Positions 27,345 through 36,263 of a stretch of DNA of 64,000 nucleotides are shown here, piece after piece. A program made the position numbers and the translations under genes. Every line of letters starts with the position of its first letter. Within the stretch, counting starts at the first letter, position 1. The DNA comes from Mesobacillus subterraneus (lineage in GTDB: Bacteria > Bacillota > Bacilli > Bacillales > Cytobacillaceae): NCBI RefSeq assembly GCF_020524355.2, contig NZ_CP129019.1:3472001-3536000 (forward strand), read 5' to 3'. The notes beneath the pieces were generated by a model. The model worked only from the letters and a program-made list of their open reading frames with translations. It was not told the origin of the DNA and ran no database searches.

Positions 27345-28602
27345 TTAAGCAGATTGTTTATATCGTTGCGTCTTATACCATTTAACCTCTTGTTTAAATA
27401 GCATCCGCTTGCTTTCTAAAAATAAAGAGGAAATGACTAGAAGCAGCCAGATTTGAGAGTAAGTAAAATACATTAGGATAATCACAAAGAAGTTTTTTAA
27501 CGTCAGTTGACCCTTTTCGATGCTTAATGCAAGGGATACTTCTGAGAGATAGAGAAGAAAAGCAAGGATGAACAGCGCTGTAGATGCACCGCCTGCAGAG
27601 AGTTGAACATCTGTGAAGAAGTTCAGAACAAAGATGATGTCAGAAACAAGCACCCCGAACAGGAACAAAAAATAAGTAAACAGAAAATAACACAAATCAA
27701 GAAGAACTTTTTTGTTTTTCACTTTCGATAAATCAAAGAGATATTTTGAAATGACATATTGATTGCCGCGAGCCCATCTCGTTCTTTGTTTCCACCAGAC
27801 CCTCCATGTTTCTGGCTCCTGCTCCCAAGTGATCGCAGCGGGGAAAAAAACGGATATAATAACCCAGGTTGTATACCCGAAAGCTTAATTCAGTATCCTC
27901 GGACAACGCTTTTTCATCCCATCCGCCAAGCTTCTCCAAAATCGAGCGTCTGATGGCAAAGTTCGTACCTGGGATTGTAGCGAGTTTAAACCAAAACCAG
28001 CGGCCGCCCTGAGCCAGCCATTGAAATGTGATTGTTTCAATATTTATGAACCTTGTCAGAATGTTTTTGGTTGCATTGATAACACGGAATTTACCTACTG
28101 TGGCACCTGCTTTAGGGTCATTTTGCAATCCCATTACAAGGTAGTGGACTGAATTGGGTTCTGGCGTGTTGTCCGCATCATAGACGACAATCACTTCTCC
28201 TGTAGAATTTTCCAGACCTTGGTTTAAGGCACCTGACTTCCCTTTCCCCGCATATGGAGGCTTCGTGTGAACAACCTTTAAAAATGAATTCTCTCTTGCG
28301 TATGAATCAGCGATTTCACCTGTTCTATCTGATGAATTATCATTAATAACGATTACTTCTAGTTTTTCTTTCGGGTATTTAAGCTTCAGCATGGCTTTAA
28401 TTGTGTTTTCTATCACAACCTCTTCATTATGTGCTGGTATTAATACGCTGACTTTAGGAAGTATATAAAGGTTCCCCTCCCATTCTTTTGCTGTTTTTCT
28501 GTATCTCATAAAGTGGGAGTGTCCTCCCTTCATTAAAAACATATGATAAATCAACATGAACCAGATTAGAAAGAGTGAAAAATAAAATAATAAGTTACTC
28601 AT
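27345..28602 (-). pseudogene. Membrane GT2 glycosyltransferase (YdaM-like), split by a +1 frameshift
   Basis: One frame of about 419 residues if one base is removed near 27840-27850 (G4A7 run). The N-terminal part has a membrane helix, the GT2 domain (VSVLIPAHNEEVVIENTI, VYDADNTPEPNS, SEDTELSFRVYN) and, in the restored frame, the QRTRW motif (WKQRTRWARGNQYVISKY) followed by three or four membrane helices. This is the architecture of BcsA/IcaA-like synthases. The ATG at 28602 follows GGAGGGG and overlaps the DUF2334 gene by 8 bp. It should polymerise and export a polysaccharide. Confidence 0.88.
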
Positions 28603-30355
28603 CAAATTCCCCTCCTCCATTTCTGGCTCTCCTGATATTCAGCCTGATTGCATAATAGGTAAACATCATAACCATCAGGCCTGCGGCCGCGACAATCATC
28701 CACAAAGTAGAATTAACAGCTGATTTCACATGAGGTTTATAGTAATTGGGCGAACTTTTCAAAAGGCCGAAATAATTGATCGATAGCTCTACATCATTAT
28801 CGACACCTGCTGTGAGGGAAATATTATCGACTCCTACATAATTGTTCATTTTTGCTAAATCAATCCAAGAAAGGTTTGGAATTTTTTCTAGTTGTTCCAT
28901 TAAATCTTTGAAACGTTCTACTCCCAAATATGGATGATAAAACCCAGCAACATACCCATCCCTGACAATCAGCTGATCTTTCGCTGCCTCGATCATCTCT
29001 TCGATTGCATGGGGATTATCTGGTTCCACATAACCAATTGTTTCAGGCAACAGTTTCATACCATGTAAAAAGCTTGGATAGGATACATAAGGTGAAGCAG
29101 CCATGATTCTCCAATCCCTGTCTCCCAGCTGAAGTTGACCAATATAAGTTGAAAAGTGGTCAGCTAAAATTTCATAACCACTTTGCGACATTGTGTAATG
29201 AGGAGCCTCAAATGCTAACGGATATAATCCTAACCCCACCATTTCCTGTATGGCACTGTTAACTTTGGATTTAATATAGTCCGTTTCAAACGCCTTTTGT
29301 TTTCCGAGGTGTTCCAAGTAGGCTTTTTCGCTGTCAAAATCGGATCTTTTTTTTACGATAGGTGTCTCGTTTGCTGGTACGGTGATTGGCATATTGGCAT
29401 CCACATCCCAAAACTCAAAACCTTCACCCGTTTCATCATCCTTATATTGATGAGTGTAGCCATGCACGATGATGCTTCCGCCATTTTTCTGCATAAATTT
29501 CAAAGCATCCAATACTTCTGGATAATCTGTAAATCTGGATTCCTCACCTGTCTCCGGGTCACGATAAACAGGTATTACCGACACAATGTAAGGAATGTTT
29601 TTCTTTTTAAGGATGACAGCTATTTCTTTTAACACATATGGATCAGTTAATGGATGGATATCCTCTAATCTTAAATATGCTGGATTTTCTCTTTCATGAT
29701 CAGCATTGAAAACATCATGCAGAACCTCGCCAAGATAAACGGAAAATAATGAATCAATGCGATCAGAGGAAAAAAAATAATTATTTTCGTTTCTAATGAA
29801 TAATGGATAGGTTTTACCCCTTCCCATTCCTTTTACCAACACCTCGGTGCTCGCATTATGAGTGATGGCTGTGATTACCCGCATATCCTCCATTTTTCTA
29901 ATTTTATTTCCTTTGACCAGAACTAATTGATTAATAGCCGCTGGTTGATGCTGCTTAAAGAATCCAAATCTCTTGCCAAGCTGCTCCTTATTATGGCTAA
30001 TTGCCATGACAGTCCCAGGAAAGCTGTCAATCGATTCTGCTAAAGAATCTGGGAGCACATCCGCCGTTTCTCCATAATAAATTAATGTTGATGCTTTATT
30101 TAAATCAGTTTCTGTTAAGTCCTTTGCATTTTTCATTATCAGATTGCTTGAAAAATGACTAACTAGCATATCCAAAAGCCTTTGATTTTCAGTAATCTGT
30201 CCAGATTCAGTTGAATAGATAATTACTGTTTTATTATCTTCGCGAGGGTCACCATCAGATTCAGCCTTAACAGAGACAGTTAATGCAGAGCTAATGAGAA
30301 GAACTAGGGCGATTGTTTTCATCCTGTTATTAAGCCAAAACTGATAAATCCACAT
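28595..30355 (-). CDS. DUF2334 membrane protein (YdaL-like)
   Basis: About 586 residues. A signal/anchor segment (about 12-30) is followed by a large extracellular domain with a polysaccharide-deacetylase-like fold (ILKKKNIPYIVSVIPVY, GGSIIVHGYTHQYKD, YPLAFEAPHYTMS) and a C-terminal membrane helix (about 550-572). This is the DUF2334 family of YdaL in the B. subtilis ydaJKLMN exopolysaccharide cluster. The ATG at 30355 is chosen because AGAGGAGTG precedes it. It heads the operon, and SinR-like sites lie in its promoter region. Confidence 0.82.
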   Translation of the reverse strand: MWIYQFWLNNRMKTIALVLLISSALTVSVKAESDGDPREDNKTVIIYSTESGQITENQRLLDMLVSHFSSNLIMKNAKDLTETDLNKASTLIYYGETADVLPDSLAESIDSFPGTVMAISHNKEQLGKRFGFFKQHQPAAINQLVLVKGNKIRKMEDMRVITAITHNASTEVLVKGMGRGKTYPLFIRNENNYFFSSDRIDSLFSVYLGEVLHDVFNADHERENPAYLRLEDIHPLTDPYVLKEIAVILKKKNIPYIVSVIPVYRDPETGEESRFTDYPEVLDALKFMQKNGGSIIVHGYTHQYKDDETGEGFEFWDVDANMPITVPANETPIVKKRSDFDSEKAYLEHLGKQKAFETDYIKSKVNSAIQEMVGLGLYPLAFEAPHYTMSQSGYEILADHFSTYIGQLQLGDRDWRIMAASPYVSYPSFLHGMKLLPETIGYVEPDNPHAIEEMIEAAKDQLIVRDGYVAGFYHPYLGVERFKDLMEQLEKIPNLSWIDLAKMNNYVGVDNISLTAGVDNDVELSINYFGLLKSSPNYYKPHVKSAVNSTLWMIVAAAGLMVMMFTYYAIRLNIRRARNGGGEFDE

Positions 30356-30380
30356 AAGATTGCACTCCTCTAATATATTT

Positions 30381-30512
30381 TGTTCTATAAAAAGAACATA
30401 TATAAATATTATTAAGAACACAATGTGGATAACTGGCGAAATTCTAGAGTTTTTAATTGATTTCCTCATATTTCCTTTAAATTGCTTCCTAACTCACATT
30501 ATCTCGTTCTTT
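30381..30512. promoter_or_regulatory. SinR-type sites upstream of the exopolysaccharide operon
   Basis: The 271-bp gap upstream of the DUF2334 gene contains TGTTCTATAAAAAGAACA (30381-30398, an inverted repeat) and GTTCTTT in CGTTCTTTAAAAAGAA (30506-30512). Two AAGAAC half-sites lie nearby (about 30414 and 30537). GTTCTYT is the B. subtilis SinR consensus. These sites suggest repression of the polysaccharide genes by a SinR/SlrR-type regulator. Confidence 0.6.
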
Positions 30513-30546
30513 AAAAAGAATAACATGTGCAATTTTAAGAACAAAA

Positions 30547-30575
30547 AAACTCCTGCAAAAAGGATGCAGAAGTTT
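30547..30575 (-). terminator. Terminator of the SulP gene
   Basis: AAACTCCTGCA pairs with TGCAGAAGTTT, followed on the minus strand by a run of T. Confidence 0.88.
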
Positions 30576-30626
30576 TATATGATTTCTTATATTTTTAGAA
30601 GCTACTAATCTTATTATTTAAAACAC

Positions 30627-32168
30627 TTAAGTAGCTAGTAGTTTTGCATTGATTTCCTTGTTGCTTTTGTACTCCAGAATATCTTCCAGAGTTTCATAAT
30701 GACCAGCAGGACCAAACTTTTGAAATATATTCATCTTCCTTAGAATGCCTCCAAGATCCAAATCATTTCCGACGAGATAAAGCTTTTGTCCTCGTTCGTC
30801 CAATTGATCTCTCAGTTGGAGCAAAAGCAAGGCACCTGAAGCATCTACAACAGTAACTTTTTCTAAATCAATAACGATTTCTGGACTGCCATCCGAAATA
30901 ATCGTTTTGGCGATCAGTTCGGTCACACCAAAATAAAGTGGACCCTCCAGGGTATATACCTTTAGGTCATGTTCCATTTTATAATAAATTTTAACGCCTT
31001 CTTCACTCATTCGTTTCATAAAAATCAGCGCACTCATCACGATTCCGACACCAACCGCAACCATCAGGTCAATGGCAACTGTTAAAACCATCGTCACCAG
31101 CATGACTGCTGCATCGGTACGAGGCTCATCTTTGAGGATTTTCAAACTGTTATAATCGAACATTGTGATACCCGTCATAATCAAAATCCCTGCAAGGACT
31201 GCGAGTGGAATTTCTTCTGCTAGCGGGCTAAAAACAAGCATGAACAACAATAGGGCAACGCTGTGCACCATTGCCGATAACACAGTCTGCCCGCCGCTTC
31301 GCAAGTTGACAACAGAACGAACAGTCGCACCCGCCCCAGGCATTGCACCAAACAAACCTGCAAAAGTATTACCAATCCCCTGGCCAATTAACTCCTTATT
31401 GCTCTTATGCTTAGTACCTGTCATATTGTCCATGACAACTGAAGTTAGCAATGAGTCAATCGATCCAAGAACGGCGATACTTAACGCTGCCGGAATCAAT
31501 TGGATGATGACGCCCAAGTCAGCAATTGGCATGTGAAGTTGTGGCAAGCCTTTTGGAATCTCGCCAATTCTCTCTGCCGTGTCAAAGAAAATGAAGTCGT
31601 TTATAAATGGCAGTGTAAAATGAACGGCAGGAACCACTTTTTCCAGCAGGATTACTGCCAGTGTACCTAAGATTAGCGCCATCAAGCTGGGCGGTATGAC
31701 CTTGATCCATTTCATCGCTACCAGCATAAAAACAATCGTCAACACCACGACTAAAAAGCTGCCCGTCACATACTGCAGCTGCCCCATGATAATGATGATG
31801 GCAATTCCATTCATAAAGCCGCTGACGACCGGCAACGGAATGAACTTTAAATAATTGCCTGCTTTAAGTAGTCCAAAAACAATCTGAAATATACCGCCCA
31901 TAAACGCGGCAATAAACGCATACTCCAGCCCCTGGGCCGCTACAATCCCAGTAAAGATAATCGTGATTGGCCCAGTCGGACCCGTCACCTGCCCCTTCGT
32001 CCCGCCAAACAAAGCCGCAAAAAAACCAGTGATGATGGCACCATACAAACCAATGATGGCCCCATCCGAATTACCCGTCGCCTGCATCCCAAAAGCCAAC
32101 GCAAGCGGCAGCGCCACAACCGAAACCGTAATCCCGGCTAAAAGCTCACGCTTCAGGGTTTGAAACAT
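30627..32168 (-). CDS. SulP-family anion transporter with STAS domain
   Basis: 513 residues. The membrane part (about 1-390) contains the SulP core (GPTGPITIIFTGIVAAQGLEY, PGAGATVRSVVNLRSGG), and a STAS domain occupies about 400-495 (VIDLEKVTVVDASGALLLL). SulP proteins carry sulfate, bicarbonate or dicarboxylates. This short-STAS Bacillus type could be a bicarbonate or sulfate carrier; no carbonic anhydrase or sulfate gene lies adjacent to decide. Single gene. Confidence 0.9.
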   Translation of the reverse strand: MFQTLKRELLAGITVSVVALPLALAFGMQATGNSDGAIIGLYGAIITGFFAALFGGTKGQVTGPTGPITIIFTGIVAAQGLEYAFIAAFMGGIFQIVFGLLKAGNYLKFIPLPVVSGFMNGIAIIIIMGQLQYVTGSFLVVVLTIVFMLVAMKWIKVIPPSLMALILGTLAVILLEKVVPAVHFTLPFINDFIFFDTAERIGEIPKGLPQLHMPIADLGVIIQLIPAALSIAVLGSIDSLLTSVVMDNMTGTKHKSNKELIGQGIGNTFAGLFGAMPGAGATVRSVVNLRSGGQTVLSAMVHSVALLLFMLVFSPLAEEIPLAVLAGILIMTGITMFDYNSLKILKDEPRTDAAVMLVTMVLTVAIDLMVAVGVGIVMSALIFMKRMSEEGVKIYYKMEHDLKVYTLEGPLYFGVTELIAKTIISDGSPEIVIDLEKVTVVDASGALLLLQLRDQLDERGQKLYLVGNDLDLGGILRKMNIFQKFGPAGHYETLEDILEYKSNKEINAKLLAT

Positions 32169-32273
32169 GTGAATGCGCCTTCTTTCTTATGTGGTTATAA
32201 GAAAATTATACGCCTTGAAAAAAGATTTTTGAATATCGTTAGGTATGAAGAGGTGAAAGTTTGAAGAACATGA

Positions 32274-32579
32274 TCAAAAAACTTGGACAAGCCAGTAGCC
32301 ATGCATGAAGAAAACAGCCGTATATGATGCAGCGGCAAATACTGCTACACTTTTAACCAAGGAGGAACCAGGAACTTTCTTAAGCAGGATGAATAATAGA
32401 AGGATGATCGAGAGGGTCAACTTGGTGATAAAAAACAATAAAGGATTAAGCTCATAAACCGCAGCCATGAGTGGGTTCATTTCGGAGATCAATTCAAATC
32501 TAAGCCCAATCCAGGTGACAACAGCATCAAAGAAATTAATTATTATCAGATAATAAAAGAGACCCGTCACTGAATTCAC
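32274..32579 (-). CDS. Small membrane protein, DUF5658-like
   Basis: 101 residues with three membrane helices and the pattern FFDAVVTWIGL...EMNPLMA, which matches the DUF5658 family of unknown function. It lies 63 bp downstream of the LPXTG gene on the same strand and may be co-transcribed. Confidence 0.7.
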   Translation of the reverse strand: MNSVTGLFYYLIIINFFDAVVTWIGLRFELISEMNPLMAAVYELNPLLFFITKLTLSIILLLFILLKKVPGSSLVKSVAVFAAASYTAVFFMHGYWLVQVF

Positions 32580-32642
32580 CTCAAGTTCTTGATCTTGCCT
32601 CGAAAAATATTAAGGCCATGAAGCATCTACTCCAGGCTTTAA

Positions 32643-33359
32643 TCAGTGGTCTCGGCGGCTTCGTCTGCGATTGAGGAAAAGGAGAACACTTCCTCCACCC
32701 AACAGGACTCCGCCAACAAGAAGTAAATTGTAATTATTTGTACCTGTATTTGGAAGACGGTTAACATCCTTAGGAATTACAACTACATCTTTTACATCAG
32801 GCGTTTGTGTATTTGGGTCGTCTGGAGTTACTCCAGGCGGCTCCTCACATCCTTCTTGGGATGGATCTTCTTCACAGCTCGGTCGAGTATTAGTAAGCCC
32901 CTCAGCATAAAAAATAATCTCAGCCTCAGCAGCAGAACCCTGGAACTCATTCCCCAGCTCATAAGGCATGGTAACCTGGAAAAATAAAGTCTCTTGCGTC
33001 CCACTGGATAGAACCCTGGGACTTAGTCCTTTGAAATCCTTTAGCTTGCCGTCGAAGAGAACATAGTTTTCTTTTTTGACAAGTAGCAAAAGTTCCTCGA
33101 ACAGACCCTTGTAAGACTTCGTTTCAACAACCTGGGCAGTGTATTTGAAGTCTTGTTTGCCATCGTTTTTGATGACTAGATCACGTGGCATCCAGTCACC
33201 GGGTTTGATGTTTGAGACATTAAATAAATAGCCATTTGGAATGGTGTTGATGTCGAGTTCTTTTTCTTCCGCACTTACATTTGTTAATAAGAAAACAAGA
33301 AAGAAACCGATAAATATTAATATTCCCAAGTTCTTTAAAAGACTCTTTCTATAACCCAT
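32643..33359 (-). CDS. LPXTG-anchored TasA-like surface protein
   Basis: About 238 residues: signal peptide (to about 30, VSAEE), an extracellular domain with SNIKPGDWMPRDLVIKNDGK, a Cys-containing acidic/Pro-rich spacer (PSCEEDPSQEGCEEPPG), the sortase motif LPNTG, a membrane helix and the tail RRRSRR. The SNIKPGD segment matches SNLKPGDNIQRIFTLDNVG of the adjacent TasA, so the two share a module. Covalent attachment to peptidoglycan by sortase would give the amyloid a cell-wall anchor. ATG at 33359 follows GGTGAGG; the GTG at 33371 overlaps that site. Confidence 0.82.
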   Translation of the reverse strand: MGYRKSLLKNLGILIFIGFFLVFLLTNVSAEEKELDINTIPNGYLFNVSNIKPGDWMPRDLVIKNDGKQDFKYTAQVVETKSYKGLFEELLLLVKKENYVLFDGKLKDFKGLSPRVLSSGTQETLFFQVTMPYELGNEFQGSAAEAEIIFYAEGLTNTRPSCEEDPSQEGCEEPPGVTPDDPNTQTPDVKDVVVIPKDVNRLPNTGTNNYNLLLVGGVLLGGGSVLLFLNRRRSRRDH

Positions 33360-33415
33360 TTCTAACCTCACCTATAGATCATTTTTTATAGGTATTCAGA
33401 AAAGACTTTTAGTAA

Positions 33416-33440
33416 AGGCAAGGTAGTTTCTACCTTGCCT
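33416..33440 (-). terminator. Hairpin after tasA
   Basis: Perfect 11-bp stem (AGGCAAGGTAG and complement) with a 3-nt loop, followed by CTTTACT on the minus strand. It may be a partial terminator that raises TasA over the LPXTG protein. Confidence 0.75.
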
Positions 33441-33462
33441 CTGTATATCTATACTGGATTTA

Positions 33463-34263
33463 TCAGTCCTCTACATCAGTTGAATGTACAGGTGTTCCTT
33501 TAGTTCTTGGATTTGGCATAGTTGATCCATCAGCAGAGTTTTGAACACCGTTATTTACTTCACCATTGCCATGGTTTGTATCAACATGTACTCCATCCCA
33601 CTGAGTTGCTTCCAAATCAAAGTATACGTTTACAGAATCGTTCATAAATTTATTTTGTACATATTCACCATTGGCTTTTTTAGTTAGATTATTCTTAAAT
33701 GTAATTTGAATGAAAACATCATCCTTATCGTCTGGATCTACAGGAATACCAATTCTTCCATCAGTACCCCCAGCAATTGATGCCAAGTTAATCTTCCCAT
33801 CTTTCACATGGGCCGGAGCAATATCTGTTACATCACCATTCACAAGATCAGCTAATGTGAAGTCTCCTGTAACTACATCTTGTCTTGGTTGCCATTGGGT
33901 TGTTTCAGAATCCACTTTCATGAAGTCTACTTCAAACTGAGCTAAGAAATCATCTCGACTAGAATCGCCATTTCCATTGAAGTTAGCTGCACGTCCACTC
34001 ATTAGAACTTCTTTAATAGCAAGAGTACCAACATTGTCTAATGTGAAAATACGTTGAATGTTATCACCAGGCTTCAGATTCGATAAGTCAAAGTTGATAG
34101 GCTTATTATGACTTTTTCCTACCTGAAGATTTAACGTCCCAGCAGCAAAGTGATTGTTAATTGTTGCTGTATCATTGAATGCTGCCCAAGTTCCTCCACC
34201 TACTAGTGATAATCCTAGTGCTGCTGATGCTACGCCTAATCCTAATTTCTTTTTTACTGACAT
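33463..34263 (-). CDS. tasA: TasA/CalY-type amyloid matrix protein
   Basis: 266 residues of the camelysin/TasA (peptidase M73) family: SipW-type signal peptide (VASAALGLSLVGGGTWAAFND, ending about residue 28), then ATINNHFAAGTLNL and SNLKPGDNIQRIFTL. TasA forms the protein fibres of Bacillus biofilms and spores. The C-terminus is extended and polar, ending STDVED. It lies behind a sipW gene, with an AGGAGG site. Length is close to TasA (261). Confidence 0.92.
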   Translation of the reverse strand: MSVKKKLGLGVASAALGLSLVGGGTWAAFNDTATINNHFAAGTLNLQVGKSHNKPINFDLSNLKPGDNIQRIFTLDNVGTLAIKEVLMSGRAANFNGNGDSSRDDFLAQFEVDFMKVDSETTQWQPRQDVVTGDFTLADLVNGDVTDIAPAHVKDGKINLASIAGGTDGRIGIPVDPDDKDDVFIQITFKNNLTKKANGEYVQNKFMNDSVNVYFDLEATQWDGVHVDTNHGNGEVNNGVQNSADGSTMPNPRTKGTPVHSTDVED

Positions 34264-34343
34264 TAGTATTTCCTCCTCATTTTTTCCTCGTTTAAGAGGT
34301 ATGTAATTTTATATATTGAATCCCTTTAGGGATTGCAACCAAA

Positions 34344-34916
34344 TTAAGCTGTCTTTTCTTCACTATTAGAAGTTTTTGCATCAATCTCTTTTAGCGCTGA
34401 CCAAATTGTGATTCCTGAGTAACCTAACAGCAGGATACCTGGAAGAATCAGCATGATGGCTATACCCTTACTTGACTTAGCGAAATCTATAAAATATCCA
34501 AAGTAAGGAATTGTGACATCAGTATATTTAGCTACAACATTTTGAGATAGTACTAGTTGAGAATCGAAATCTTCGTTGTTATCACCTTTCGTTTGGTACA
34601 TCACTTGATCTGTTTGTTTAATTACATCTGTAACTCTATGAGTTACTAGATTCCCATCTTGCTGCATATAGGTGATAACATCACCCTTCTTTAAGGCTGT
34701 TGGATCCTCAACTGGTTTAACTGCTATAATTGAACCTGTTTTAAAGGTTGGTTCCATTGATCCTGATAATACTGTTTTCAACTGATAGCCCAAAAACTGT
34801 GGCTCTCCACCGGATGCTTTGGATGATATGACAACAAAAACCATGAAGATCAGCAGCAGGAACAATATGGTCGTTACAAGACTACTAAATATATTGAGGA
34901 CTTTTTTAGCATTCAT
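34344..34916 (-). CDS. sipW: SipW signal peptidase I (ER type)
   Basis: About 190 residues with membrane helices at both ends. The catalytic serine lies in VLSGSMEPTF and the histidine of the Ser-His ER type in LVTHRVTDV. Family members process TasA and TapA. The ATG at 34916 is used because AAAGG lies about nine bases upstream; a TTG at 34925 is too close. It sits between tapA-like and tasA genes, the classic order. Confidence 0.93.
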   Translation of the reverse strand: MNAKKVLNIFSSLVTTILFLLLIFMVFVVISSKASGGEPQFLGYQLKTVLSGSMEPTFKTGSIIAVKPVEDPTALKKGDVITYMQQDGNLVTHRVTDVIKQTDQVMYQTKGDNNEDFDSQLVLSQNVVAKYTDVTIPYFGYFIDFAKSSKGIAIMLILPGILLLGYSGITIWSALKEIDAKTSNSEEKTA

Positions 34917-34942
34917 AGATATCAACCTTTCATCTTTGACTG

Positions 34943-35947
34943 TTATTTATGCCAAGTAACTTCGATAGGTAATCCTGGTGATTCATTTCCGGAAGTATCT
35001 ACAGTTGTTACTTTATATATGTGGTTCTTATCAGTAACCTGTTCTGTGTACATATTTGTCTTTAGATTGTCTGCAATTAACTCGTTATCTCTGTAAATTC
35101 TTATATGGCTAAAATCTTGATTTGCTGGTGTTACCCAATAAAACTCAACTTTACCGCTGTTCCCAATTTCTGACGCCTGTGCATTCGTTACTTCATCCGG
35201 GGGCTGTTTGTCTTCTTCCGTTTTTTTTGTTTCCTCTTCTGGAACATTTATATCTTCTTCTGGTTCTGTTGATTTCTCTTCAGATTTTGGCTTTTCAGTT
35301 TCCTCTACAGAACTTGTAGTAGCTTCAAAAATAGCCGTTCCGAGATTTTCACCCTTTTTATTCACTTCTACAATGTAATAAGTATATTTCGTATTCGGTG
35401 ATAACCCTGCATCTTCAAACTGACCATTTGTGATATTTTCTGAAATTGGAGCAGGCTCTTGATCTCTGTATATCTTAATAGACTTAAATTTATTGTCATT
35501 AGGATTAGTCCAAGTTAATGTGATAGTGTTGCTGGTCTGGGAAATTTTTATATTGGTTATCTTGCTGCCTTCTGAACAAGGGGCACTGGTATGATCACCG
35601 CAAGATTCGCGATTGTGACCAGGATTATCTTCATCCTCTCCCTTTTCAGAATCACAGTCATCTCCAGCTTCACAGCCATTACCTAAACCTGCATTATCTT
35701 TACAGTACTGATGATGCTCTTTTGCCCAATCTGGATCTGCACAATAGTTCTCTGCAGCGCCTATCTTTTCGCTGATTGTTTCTACATCGTTAAAATAAGC
35801 TCCGGTATCTGCTGAAAGGTAAGAACCTGAAAGAATCAATAAATACCATAGGGCTACAATCTTGGCTGCAATCAAGAGCCCTCTACCTTTTTTCTTAAAC
35901 TTTCTCAATCTGCCGTATCGAATTGTTCTTCCCTCCCAACCAGACAT
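34943..35947 (-). CDS. TapA-like amyloid assembly/anchor protein with FN3-like modules
   Basis: About 334 residues. The N-terminal basic-hydrophobic signal (RKFKKKGRGLLIAAKIVALW) and the segment SADTGAYFNDVETISEKIG match the TapA opening. A Cys-rich acidic stretch and two fibronectin-type-III-like modules follow (ITLTWTNPNDNKFKSIKIYR and VEFYWVTPANQDFSHIRIYR), joined by a Glu/Lys/Pro linker. B. subtilis TapA lacks such modules. Start is uncertain: ATG 35947 has no clear site; GTG 36010 has AAGGA at long spacing. It is first in the matrix operon. Confidence 0.8.
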   Translation of the reverse strand: MSGWEGRTIRYGRLRKFKKKGRGLLIAAKIVALWYLLILSGSYLSADTGAYFNDVETISEKIGAAENYCADPDWAKEHHQYCKDNAGLGNGCEAGDDCDSEKGEDEDNPGHNRESCGDHTSAPCSEGSKITNIKISQTSNTITLTWTNPNDNKFKSIKIYRDQEPAPISENITNGQFEDAGLSPNTKYTYYIVEVNKKGENLGTAIFEATTSSVEETEKPKSEEKSTEPEEDINVPEEETKKTEEDKQPPDEVTNAQASEIGNSGKVEFYWVTPANQDFSHIRIYRDNELIADNLKTNMYTEQVTDKNHIYKVTTVDTSGNESPGLPIEVTWHK

Positions 35948-36026
35948 ATGTTTTGTGATACTGATCGTATGTATTATATTGAGAACGAAGTTGGTGATTA
36001 TCTTCCTCACTTTTATCAACTTCCTT

Positions 36027-36213
36027 AGAGAACTTTTTGTTCTTTTTAACGAACTTTATATTGAGAGTATATTCCAACAAACTAGTTTTGAAAAACTTCA
36101 AATCCGGCTATTTTTTCTTAATAACGCACATTATTCTTTCGTTATCTCTTTATATCTCTAGTTTTCTTACTATTTTGTAATTTAAAAAGAACATTTCGTT
36201 ATATATATAGAAC
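36027..36213. promoter_or_regulatory. SinR-type sites upstream of the amyloid operon
   Basis: AGAGAAC (36027-36033) and GTTCTTT (36039-36045) lie back to back, five bases apart; AAAGAAC (36186-36192) and ATAGAAC (36207-36213) lie further upstream. Three match the SinR consensus GTTCTYT exactly and the fourth in six of seven bases. In B. subtilis SinR represses tapA-sipW-tasA through such sites. Confidence 0.7.
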
Positions 36214-36227
36214 GAAAATTAATATAG

Positions 36228-36256
36228 AAAACGCCTCCTTCATTAGGAGACGCTTT
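36228..36256 (-). terminator. Terminator of the acyl-CoA dehydrogenase operon
   Basis: AACGCCTCCT pairs with AGGAGACGCTT (one mismatch), followed by TTTTC on the minus strand, eight bases beyond the stop. Confidence 0.85.
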
Positions 36257-36263
36257 GGTATGG

